A DNA stretch of 10,997 nucleotides from an uncultured Acetatifactor sp. (GTDB taxonomy: Bacteria; Bacillota; Clostridia; Lachnospirales; Lachnospiraceae): positions 1 through 10,997 of the forward strand of contig CAJULV010000088.1 in the NCBI GenBank assembly GCA_910587555.1, in the 5' to 3' direction. Under the pieces are notes generated by a model. It saw nothing but the letters and a program-made list of their open reading frames with translations, was not told the origin of the DNA and ran no database searches. The position numbers and the translations under genes were made by a program. Shown here piece after piece: positions 1 through 7,000 of this stretch. Within the stretch, counting starts at the first letter, position 1; the number at the start of each line of letters is the position of its first letter.

Positions 1-42
1 GCTAAGGCATCTGGTTTTGATGCGATTATGGTTAAAGTCTGA
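1..42 (+). CDS. C-terminal tail of a gene cut by the window start
   Basis: Frame 1 is open from the first base and ends at TGA 40-42. It reads AKASGFDAIMVKV, followed four bases later by a strong terminator. The 'A.GFDAI.VKV' ending resembles the C-terminus of SPOR-like or peptidoglycan-binding repeats found on cell-wall hydrolases, including phage lysins. A lysin at the edge of a prophage would suit the attachment-site-like sequence downstream. Thirteen residues cannot prove a family, so the product is unassigned. That a gene ends here is supported mainly by the adjacent terminator. Confidence 0.5.
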   Translation, partial: AKASGFDAIMVKV

Positions 43-46
43 CAGT

Positions 47-78
47 AAGGGCGGTAGGGTTATCCTGCCGCCCTTTTT
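47..78 (+). terminator. Rho-independent terminator after the first gene
   Basis: A 10-bp stem, GGGCGGTAGG (49-58) with CCTGCCGCCC (64-73), has one G-T wobble, a 5-base loop GTTAT and a following run of five T (74-78). The preceding AA can extend the stem into the T run. It lies immediately after the TGA at 40-42, as expected for the end of a plus-strand unit. Confidence 0.9.
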
Positions 79-100
79 ACGTCTTGTAGTGCATACAGAG

Positions 101-136
101 CGTTTGTTTGCTAAACTTAAGTTTAGCAAACAAACG
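101..136. repeat. Perfect 36-bp palindrome
   Basis: CGTTTGTTTGCTAAAC (101-116), TTAA (117-120) and GTTTAGCAAACAAACG (121-136) form a fully self-complementary 36-bp sequence with no loop bases. It sits in AT-rich non-coding DNA between the first terminator and the attachment-site-like region. Possible roles are a binding site for a dimeric regulator or recombination protein, or a cruciform/terminator; TTCTTT follows on the plus strand. The sequence does not decide between these. Confidence 0.85.
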
Positions 137-195
137 TTCTTTCCATCTGCTATGTAAAACTCACAAAATTATAGTGCGAGATTACCGTAAACTGA

Positions 196-215
196 TTTGT
201 CCCAGATTTTGTCCC
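196..215 (+). repeat. Paired TTTGTCCC direct repeats, possible integrase arm sites
   Basis: TTTGTCCC occurs at 196-203 and again at 208-215, a 12-bp period. The repeats lie about 50 bp before a tRNA-like 3' end. Short direct repeats at this distance from a core are typical of the arm-type sites bound by the N-terminal domain of tyrosine integrases. No integrase gene is visible in the window, so this is an inference from layout. Confidence 0.4.
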
Positions 216-262
216 GAAAACTGCAAAACGCCTTATTTATCACATTTATGGCACTTAAAATT

Positions 263-287
263 ACGGGTTCGACTCCCGTCTACTCCA
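263..287 (+). other. Orphan 3' end of a tRNA or tmRNA, probable attachment-site core
   Basis: ACGGG (263-267), loop TTCGACT (268-274) and CCCGT (275-279) form a perfect T-arm. They are followed by a 7-base acceptor strand CTACTCC (280-286) and discriminator A287. CCA is not encoded. The preceding 80 bases are AT-rich and contain no anticodon arm, D-arm or matching 5' acceptor, so this is a fragment rather than a complete gene. Integrative elements commonly leave such a duplicated 3' end at one junction. The U at acceptor position 70 and the GGGTTCGACTCCC-type T-arm are compatible with ssrA (tmRNA), but a tRNA with 5' acceptor GGAGTAG (for example a Ser or Tyr type) is also possible. Confidence 0.6.
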
Positions 288-289
288 TT

Positions 290-350
290 AAAACGCGAAG
301 TTCCGAACTCGATGAAATCTCATCTGAGGAGTTCGGAAGCTTCGCGTTTT
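290..350. terminator. Large bidirectional hairpin terminator
   Basis: Left arm 290-310 (starting AAAACGCGAAG) pairs with right arm 329-350 (ending CTTCGCGTTTT) over about 21 bp with a single bulged base. A small inner stem GATGA (311-315)/TCATC (320-324) sits inside the loop. T runs flank it on both strands, so it can stop plus-strand transcription of the tRNA/tmRNA-like gene and minus-strand transcription of the glycosidase gene, whose stop codon is 27 bases away. Confidence 0.85.
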
Positions 351-376
351 GTTTCATAACTTTTTATGAATTTTGG

Positions 377-2269
377 TTATGCATGATCGACCTCATACAG
401 CTGTGTATCCAGATCGATTCGTACTCTGGTGCCGTCGCTGAACACCGTTTCCTGCCGTTTTCCGTCCGGCGTAAGGAGCTTATGGGAGACCATTTCACAG
501 GCGGCAACCCGCTCGTGGAGTCCGGATACCACACGGCATCTCTCATAGGCTTCCCTTTCGGTAAAGGTAAATTCCGGTTCAAAGGAACCGTCTACGTCCG
601 GATATGCGCCGTCTCTGATGAGATAGGGAGCGCCGCCGTTGAGCAGGGCATAGAGCATGTAGTCGTTTCGGGCGTCCATTTTGTCCATCATCCAGGGAAT
701 GATTACGCAGTCGTGGTACACCAGGTTGAACAGCGGAACAGGGATGCCATTCTGCGGGGTGCCGGGCTTGTACATCATAAACCGGTAGGGCGCGTAATGG
801 CAGAATACCAGGCTCCGCATGCTCCAATCGGAGATCTCCTCGGAGCTGGGCAGGATGCCCTGGGAGAGCAGGTATTCGAAACACTGTCCCCGGAACTCCA
901 GGCAGTCCCTGCGGCTCATGGTGTGCATGGGATTGGCGCATTCGTCGGGTTCATTGCAGGTGAATACATCCAGGTAAGCACAGTCTAACTCGATGCCCTG
1001 TTCCGCCAGCTGCCGGAAGTTGCGTCTGACATAATAGGGAGCCTGGGTTGCGCACAGGTAGGTCTGGCGGCCGCCGGCCCAATGTGCATGTTCCGGAAGA
1101 CTGCCGTCCGTCTGGAGGCAGCCGAAGGAAGCATCAAAGGTTTTTCCGTTGAAATAGTAGTCCCTGTACTGGTCATGAATGCCGAAGAGATAACCGCACG
1201 CATGCATGGTGTCGGCCAGTTCCTTCATTCCGCTCCAGCCGCCGGCCTCTTCACAGGGGGGCAGGTAGTCCGGATGCTGATTGTCATATCCCGGATCACC
1301 CCAACCGTCCAGGTGCAGGAAGAGCTTTTCGAAGCCCTGGTCATGAAGGGCGCGGATTTCCGCCGAACGTGTTCCGAAAGGGACTACCCGGTCATATTTG
1401 CCGGGATGCTCCGGATCGTGCATGTCCGATTCCGCGCACACATGATTCTTAATGCCCCGGTGCAGGAAGAGGCTGCCGATGAGCTGTTCCACTTTGGGGG
1501 CTTTGGCGGCTTTTTCCTTCAGGCTGCAGAACAGGCCCTTTTCCTTCACATAGGAGCGGTATACCTTGCAGATGTCGTTGTAGTCACAGTCGTTCAATAA
1601 GGTGTAGCGCATGACTCTGCGGTAGCGCATCTTTCCCAGGCTGGGCAGCCAGCGGACGCCCGCTGTGGTGTAGGGTCCTCCGGCGGGATGTTCCGCATAG
1701 AAGGCGCAGTCCCAGGGCTGCTCGCAGATAGCGATATAACCTTCGCCGGCCTTCACCTGGCCGAACCAGGGCATGTAATTGGCGGCGGAACAGAGCTGGC
1801 CGTCAAAGGGCAGCTTCCCCAGGGCGGTTTCCCAGGTATTGGGGATGAGCAGTCCCTGGTGCTGGTTCAGCAGCGTATACCAGTCCGCCCTTTTTTCCGA
1901 AAACGCCATGGGACCAGGCCAGCGGACGGCGTTGATATCCGCATCGGACTCCTGCAGGGGAATCCATTCAAAGAAGATATCCCCGGTGGCGCCCTCAATC
2001 CAGGTGTAGGTGGCAAATGACAGGACGGAAGTTTTCCCGTCCAAGGCAAAGCCTTCATAGCGGGAGAGGATACCCTTTCCAAGCCCGTTTTCCTTCACCT
2101 CATGGGAGACGGAAGCGGCGCTTTGAAAGGGGATTTCCTCCGAGCCGGCGGTGAACAGGGGGACATAGTCCTGCGTCCAGCTCCATTCGCCGCTGTTCCG
2201 GGTCATGGAAAAGTGCAGATTGGCTTCGTTGAATTTTAAATCGGTACCGGAAAGTGAGACATGAATCAT
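377..2269 (-). CDS. Glycoside hydrolase-like protein (DUF5696/GH101-GH129-like fold suspected)
   Basis: The product is 630 residues, probably a cytoplasmic carbohydrate-active enzyme; substrate unknown. There is no signal peptide or membrane segment. The first ~240 residues are rich in aromatic, strand-like segments, as in an N-terminal beta-sandwich. Residues ~255-560 look like a TIM barrel, with conserved-looking strand ends FLHLDGWG (317-324), FGIHDQYRDYY (362-372), AYLDVF (431-436) and PSSEEISDWS (474-483). The last ~60 residues look like a small beta domain. By analogy with GH101/GH129-type enzymes, D434 and E477 or E478 are candidate nucleophile and acid; this is inference. The start at 2269 is preferred over an upstream in-frame ATG at 2332 because AGGAGG (2279-2284) lies 9 bases before it and the -35 box covers the upstream ATG. 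It stands alone with no transporter or sugar-kinase neighbour. The real-gene call is firm and the family is moderate. Confidence 0.75.
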   Translation of the reverse strand: MIHVSLSGTDLKFNEANLHFSMTRNSGEWSWTQDYVPLFTAGSEEIPFQSAASVSHEVKENGLGKGILSRYEGFALDGKTSVLSFATYTWIEGATGDIFFEWIPLQESDADINAVRWPGPMAFSEKRADWYTLLNQHQGLLIPNTWETALGKLPFDGQLCSAANYMPWFGQVKAGEGYIAICEQPWDCAFYAEHPAGGPYTTAGVRWLPSLGKMRYRRVMRYTLLNDCDYNDICKVYRSYVKEKGLFCSLKEKAAKAPKVEQLIGSLFLHRGIKNHVCAESDMHDPEHPGKYDRVVPFGTRSAEIRALHDQGFEKLFLHLDGWGDPGYDNQHPDYLPPCEEAGGWSGMKELADTMHACGYLFGIHDQYRDYYFNGKTFDASFGCLQTDGSLPEHAHWAGGRQTYLCATQAPYYVRRNFRQLAEQGIELDCAYLDVFTCNEPDECANPMHTMSRRDCLEFRGQCFEYLLSQGILPSSEEISDWSMRSLVFCHYAPYRFMMYKPGTPQNGIPVPLFNLVYHDCVIIPWMMDKMDARNDYMLYALLNGGAPYLIRDGAYPDVDGSFEPEFTFTEREAYERCRVVSGLHERVAACEMVSHKLLTPDGKRQETVFSDGTRVRIDLDTQLYEVDHA

Positions 2270-2303
2270 AAATGGTATCCTCCTGCATTTATACGGTTTT
2301 AAA

Positions 2304-2332
2304 ATAAGACAATATCGTGATATAGTGGTCAA
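2304..2332 (-). promoter_or_regulatory. Sigma-A-type promoter of the glycosidase gene
   Basis: On the minus strand TTGACC (2332-2327) is followed by a 17-bp spacer and TCTTAT (2309-2304), matching the consensus boxes at 5/6 and 4/6. The predicted transcript starts near 2297, giving a leader of about 28 bases before the AGGAGG and ATG at 2269. The -35 box lies inside an inverted-repeat half-site. Confidence 0.6.
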
Positions 2333-2404
2333 AAGGTATTATGAACGTTGTGATACCCAAAGCCGGTATTGACAGGCAGGCATGTCACGTATGACCTTTT
2401 GACC
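2327..2404. promoter_or_regulatory. Operator-like 11-bp inverted repeat upstream of the glycosidase gene
   Basis: GGTCAAAAGGT (2327-2337) and its exact reverse complement ACCTTTTGACC (2394-2404) are 67 bp apart centre to centre. The promoter-proximal copy covers the -35 box and the distal one lies about 100 bp before the predicted start. Such spacing suits a regulator that bridges two sites. No regulator gene is visible nearby, so the binding protein is unknown. The intervening DNA also carries several GGTAT/ATACC pentamers. Confidence 0.45.
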
Positions 2405-2487
2405 CTGGTATCATATCATCAATACCGCGGAAACGCAATGAAAACTTTGTACAATTGCCGGGCCTGCCGTCTCGGATGACGCTTTTT

Positions 2488-2627
2488 GTAACAGTTCAGA
2501 CAGCCCCTCTCGCGAAGTCAAAATTGCGCTCTGTGCAATTTTGCGAGACCTGCGGGCGCCAAAACGCATTCTTTTCGCGTTTTGTGTGCATTCTCGTAAC
2601 AATTCAGCGCCCTGTCTGAACTGTTAC
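2488..2627. repeat. MITE-like 140-bp element with 16-bp terminal inverted repeats
   Basis: GTAACAGTTCAGACAG (2488-2503) is the exact reverse complement of CTGTCTGAACTGTTAC (2612-2627). The termini are flanked by the identical heptamer GCTTTTT (2481-2487 and 2628-2634), which could be a target-site duplication. Inside are two hairpins: CAAAATTGC (2519-2527)/GCAATTTTG (2535-2543), extended by TCTCG/CGAGA, and CAAAACGC (2560-2567)/GCGTTTTG (2577-2584). There is also an imperfect inner copy GTAACAATTCAG (2596-2607). It has no convincing ORF. It lies in the divergent gap between the glycosidase gene and carA. A further 16-bp copy of the terminal repeat is at 10743-10758. A structured RNA or terminator cluster is the main alternative. 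Confidence 0.55.
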
Positions 2628-2634
2628 GCTTTTT
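2596..2634 (+). terminator. Terminator-like hairpin at the right end of the repeat element
   Basis: GTAACAATTCAG (2596-2607) pairs with CTGAACTGTTAC (2616-2627) across an 8-base loop with one mismatch, then GCTTTTT follows. This has the form of a weak rho-independent terminator and could insulate the carA promoter, 33 bases downstream, from upstream readthrough. It overlaps the MITE-like repeat, so the T run may instead be part of the flanking direct repeat. Confidence 0.35.
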
Positions 2635-2666
2635 GGATTTGATTTGGATTTGAGCAGGTTTACATA

Positions 2667-2695
2667 TTGCCGGGTTTTGTTTTCTGTGCTATAAT
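2667..2695 (+). promoter_or_regulatory. Promoter of the carA-carB unit
   Basis: TTGCCG (2667-2672), a 17-bp spacer and a consensus TATAAT (2690-2695) form a good sigma-A promoter. Transcription should start near 2702. It is the only strong plus-strand promoter seen before carA and probably drives the whole gene series to queH. Confidence 0.75.
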
Positions 2696-2701
2696 AATGC
2701 G

Positions 2702-2841
2702 AATGTTTCGGGAGCGATTGGATTGGAATGGGTATGAGATGCCCGACCGGTGCGGAGGATGCGCCCCTTCGGCGGATAAACCGCGGAGGAACGCAATACG
2801 GAATTTCGCGTGTGACCGGAGCGGGAGATGGGAGAGAGGTT
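2702..2841 (+). other. 140-base untranslated leader of carA
   Basis: The predicted transcript has a leader of about 140 bases that can form small hairpins: GGGTAT (2730-2735)/ATGCCC (2739-2744) and CGCC (2762-2765)/GGCG (2771-2774). No stem followed by a U run is present, so there is no visible attenuator, and I could not identify a PyrR-type binding loop or a T-box. An ATG at 2728 is in frame with carA but lacks a well-placed ribosome binding site. Confidence 0.4.
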
Positions 2842-4053
2842 ATGAAGGCGTTTTTGATTTTGGAAGACGGCACTGTGTTTGAGGGGATTCACATAGGCGC
2901 ACACAGGGAGATCATCAGTGAAATCGTGTTTAACACATCCATGGCCGGGTATTTGGAGGTGCTGACGGACCCGTCCTATGCGGGACAGGCAGTATGTATG
3001 ACGTATCCCCTGATTGGCAATTACGGCATCTGCAGGGAGGACATGGAGTCCTTTCGGCCCTGGCCGGATGGTTTTATTGTACGGGAGTTATCCCGCATTC
3101 CGAGCAATTTCCGCTCTGATCTCAGCATACAACAATTTATGGAAGAAAATAATGTGCCCGGCATCGCGGGGATTGACACAAGGGCGCTGACGAAGATTCT
3201 GCGGGAAAAGGGTACCATGAACGGTATGATTACCACCGGCGCGGACTTTAGTATGGAAGAAATTCTCCCGAAGCTAAAGGCTTATACCACGGGACAGGTG
3301 GTGGAGAAGGTGAGCTGTAAGGAGAAATATACGGTGCGGCCCAGCAGGTCCCCGGGGGAGAACGGCCCGCTGTCCGGCGCCGCGAGATTTGACAGGAAAG
3401 CATATGAAAGAGGGGAGAGAGAGGCGCGTCCCACGCTGGTGAGGGAACTGAACGGCGCGGGACTGCAGGTAGCGCTTCTGGATTTGGGGGCAAAGGATAA
3501 TATCGCCCATTCCCTGGCCGAGAGGGGCTGTGAAGTGACGATATACCCCTGTTTTACTTCGGCGGAGGAAATCATTGCGTCACGGCCGGACGGCATCATG
3601 CTCAGCAACGGACCTGGGGACCCCAAGGAATGTACACGGATGATCCGGGAGATTAGGAAGCTTTACGATACGGAGATCCCTGTTTTTGCCATCTGCCTGG
3701 GCCATCAGCTCATGGCGCTGGCAACAGGGGCGGATACCTATAAAATGAAGTACGGCCACAGAGGGGGAAATCACCCGGTGAAGGACCTGATGACCGGCAG
3801 GGTGTATATTTCTTCCCAAAATCACGGCTATGTGGTAGACACGGACAAGCTTGACCCCAAGGTGGCCGTTCCGGCATTTGTCAATGTGAATGACGGCACC
3901 AATGAGGGACTTGCCTACACCGGCAAGAATATTTTTACCGTGCAGTACCACCCGGAAGCCTGTCCGGGTCCCCAGGATTCCCGTTACCTGTTCGACAGAT
4001 TTATCCGGATGATGAAGAATCCCACTGTGAAAGGAGGCCAATCCCATGCCTAA
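2842..4053 (+). CDS. carA: Carbamoyl-phosphate synthase small (glutaminase) subunit
   Basis: The protein hydrolyses glutamine and channels ammonia to CarB for carbamoyl phosphate, the shared precursor of pyrimidines and arginine. It has 403 residues. The N-terminal CPSase small-chain domain (about 1-150) includes FLILEDGTVFEG, SMAGYLEVLTDPSYAGQ and GIAGIDTRALT. The class I glutamine amidotransferase domain (about 208-395) carries LSNGPGDP, FAICLGHQLMALA with nucleophile C285, and QYHPEA with H370 and E372, so the triad is intact. The start at 2842 matches the family N-terminus (MKAFLILEDG) and has GGGAG (2830-2834) seven bases upstream. A charged linker at about 160-207 makes the protein some 40 residues longer than Bacillus CarA. 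The stop overlaps the carB start by 8 bp. Confidence 0.97.
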   Translation: MKAFLILEDGTVFEGIHIGAHREIISEIVFNTSMAGYLEVLTDPSYAGQAVCMTYPLIGNYGICREDMESFRPWPDGFIVRELSRIPSNFRSDLSIQQFMEENNVPGIAGIDTRALTKILREKGTMNGMITTGADFSMEEILPKLKAYTTGQVVEKVSCKEKYTVRPSRSPGENGPLSGAARFDRKAYERGEREARPTLVRELNGAGLQVALLDLGAKDNIAHSLAERGCEVTIYPCFTSAEEIIASRPDGIMLSNGPGDPKECTRMIREIRKLYDTEIPVFAICLGHQLMALATGADTYKMKYGHRGGNHPVKDLMTGRVYISSQNHGYVVDTDKLDPKVAVPAFVNVNDGTNEGLAYTGKNIFTVQYHPEACPGPQDSRYLFDRFIRMMKNPTVKGGQSHA

Positions 4054-7000
4054 AAATCCCAATGTAAAAAGAGTGATGGTCATCGGGTCCGGACCCATCG
4101 TCATCGGACAGGCAGCGGAATTTGACTACGCGGGCACCCAGGCCTGCCGCTCCCTGAAGGAAGAGGGGGTGGAGGTTATCCTGGTGAACTCCAATCCGGC
4201 CACTATTATGACCGACAGGGATATCGCGGATAAAGTATATATTGAACCCCTGGATGTAAAGGTATTGGAGCAGATTATAGAGAAGGAGAAGCCGGACAGC
4301 ATTCTGCCCACCCTTGGGGGACAGGCAGGGCTGAACCTGGGGATGGAACTGGAGGAATCCGGTTTCCTGGCTTCTCACGGGGTGAAGCTTCTGGGCACCA
4401 CCGCGGCTACCATCCGCAATGCGGAAGGGCGGCAGGAATTCAAGGACCTGATGGAGCGTATCGGGGAGCCATGTGCCGCTTCCAGGGTGGTGGAAACGGT
4501 GGAGGAGGGCGTGGAATTTACCAATTCCATCGGTTATCCGGTGGTGCTTCGCCCGGCGTATACCCTGGGCGGCTCCGGCGGCGGTATTGCCGGAAACCAG
4601 GCGGAACTGGAGGAAATCCTGGAAAACGGCCTGCGGCTTTCCCGGGTGGGGCAGGTGCTGGTGGAGCGCTGCATTGCGGGCTGGAAGGAAATCGAATATG
4701 AGGTTATGCGGGACAGTGCCGGAAACTGCATCACCGTCTGCAATATGGAAAATATAGACCCTGTGGGCGTACACACGGGAGACAGCATTGTGGTGGCGCC
4801 GTCCCAGACTTTGAGCGACAAGGAATACCAGATGCTGCGGACATCCGCGCTGAATATCATAAACGAGCTGCAGATTACCGGCGGCTGCAATGTGCAGTTC
4901 GCGCTGCATCCCACCAGCTTTGAGTACTGTGTCATAGAGGTGAATCCCCGTGTGAGCCGTTCCTCTGCCCTGGCGTCCAAGGCGACGGGCTACCCAATTG
5001 CCAAGGTGGCGGCAAAAATCGCCCTGGGGTATACGCTGGATGAGATCAGGAATGCCATCACGCAGAAAACCTATGCCGGCTTTGAACCCGCACTGGACTA
5101 CTGCGTGGTGAAGATTCCCAGACTTCCTTTTGATAAGTTTATTACGGCAAAACGTACGCTTACCACCCAGATGAAGGCAACCGGCGAGGTTATGAGCATC
5201 TGTGACAATTTTGAAGGCGCCCTGATGAAGGCCATCCGCTCTCTGGAACAGCATGTGGACTGCCTGCTCGGTTATGATTTCGGTGATTTAAGCGCGGAGG
5301 AGCTGAAGGCGAAGATGAAAGTGGTGGACGACCGCCGCATCTGGATGATTGCGGAAGCCATCCGCAGGGGAATCAGCTATGAGGAAATTCATGCTATTAC
5401 ATTGATTGATATGTGGTTTATTGATAAGATTGCGATTCTGGTGGAAATGGAGGAGGCGCTGAAGACGCAGGAGCTGACCCCCCAATTGCTGAAGGAGGCC
5501 AAGCGGATTGAATTTCCGGACAATGTGATCGCCCGTCTTACCGGCAGGAGCGAAGCGGAGATCAAAGCGCTCCGAAAGGAAAACGGGATCCGGGCGGTAT
5601 ATAAGATGGTAGATACCTGCGCGGCGGAGTTTGCGGCGTCCACACCTTACTACTATTCCGTTTACGGGGGAACGTGTGAGGCAAGCGGAAGCGCTTACGG
5701 CGGAGATACCGGGAACTGCCGCAGGAAAGTGCTTGTCCTTGGCTCCGGACCCATCCGTATCGGGCAGGGCATCGAATTTGATTACTGCTCCGTCCACGCC
5801 ACCTGGGCGTTTTCCAAGGCGGGCTATGAGACCATTATCATTAATAACAATCCGGAGACCGTGAGTACGGACTTTGATATTGCGGATAAGCTGTATTTCG
5901 AGCCCCTGACGCCGGAGGACGTGGAATCCGTCGTGGAAATCGAGAAACCGGACGGCGCGGTGGTGCAGTTCGGCGGCCAGACCGCCATCAAGCTCACGGA
6001 GAGCCTGATGAAGATGGGGGTTCCCATCCTGGGCACCAAAGCGGAGGACGTGGACGCTGCGGAGGACCGGGAGCTTTTCGACAAGATTCTGGAGGAAACG
6101 GGCATTCCCCGGGCAGCAGGCGGTACGGTGTACACCGCGGAGGAGGCAAAAGCCGTAGCAAACCGCTTAGGGTATCCTGTCCTGGTGCGGCCCTCCTATG
6201 TGCTGGGCGGTCAGGGAATGCAGATCGCCATTTCCGACCGGGAAATCGAGGAATTTATGGAAATTATCAACCGGATTGCCCAGGACCACCCGATTCTTGT
6301 GGACAAGTATCTACAGGGAAAGGAAATCGAGGTGGATGCCGTGTGTGACGGTACGGACATCCTGATACCCGGTATTATGGAACATATTGAACGGACAGGC
6401 GTGCATTCCGGGGACAGTATATCCGTTTATCCCGCCCATACCATCGGCAAACTGGTGAAGGATAAAATTGCCGAATATACCAAAAGGCTGGCGAAAGCCC
6501 TGCATGTAAAGGGATTAATCAATATTCAGTTTATCGCCATAGGGGAGGACGTATATGTCATAGAGGTGAATCCCCGCTCTTCCCGCACGGTGCCCTATAT
6601 CAGCAAGGTGACAGGGATTCCCATCGTAGATCTGGCCACGGAAGTCATTTTGGGGAAAACCATCAGAGAGCTTGGATATACGCCGGGGCTGCAGCCGGAG
6701 GCGGCGTATTACGCCATTAAGATGCCGGTGTTCTCCTTCGAGAAAATCCGGGGGGCGGAGATCAGCCTGGGTCCGGAGATGAAGTCTACGGGAGAGTGCC
6801 TTGGAATCGCGAAGGAGTTCCATGAGGCGCTGTACAAGGCATTTTTGGGAGCAGGCGTAAATCTGCCCCGGCATAAGAATATGATCATTACCGTGAAGGA
6901 TGCGGACAAGGGGGAAGCCATCGAGATCGGACGGCGTTTTGCAAAGCTTGGGTATACCATCTACGCCACCAGAAGTACCGCGGCTGCCCTGAATGAGGCG

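Noticed and set aside
197..988. 263-codon plus-strand frame opposite the end of the glycosidase gene
   Set aside because: It runs through the terminator hairpin and the attachment-site-like fragment and is antisense to a well-supported gene; its protein resembles no family.
2411..2602. 63-codon minus-strand frame across the repeat element
   Set aside because: Most of it is the structured repeat DNA, and no good ribosome binding site was seen; treated as part of the repeat unless genome comparison shows coding constraint.
2728..2841. In-frame N-terminal extension of CarA from an ATG at 2728
   Set aside because: The extra 38 residues have no CarA-like sequence, the ATG lacks a well-spaced ribosome binding site, and MKAFLILEDG at 2842 matches the family start with GGGAG seven bases upstream.
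2820..2850. PyrR-binding-loop-like bases (GAGAGAGG) before carA
   Set aside because: The purine-rich stretch is adequately explained as the ribosome binding site, and there is no surrounding anti-antiterminator/terminator structure.
4001..5254. 417-codon open frame antisense to carB
   Set aside because: It lies wholly opposite carA/carB coding sequence, has His/Gln/Arg-rich composition typical of antisense frames in this codon usage, and shows no recognisable domain.
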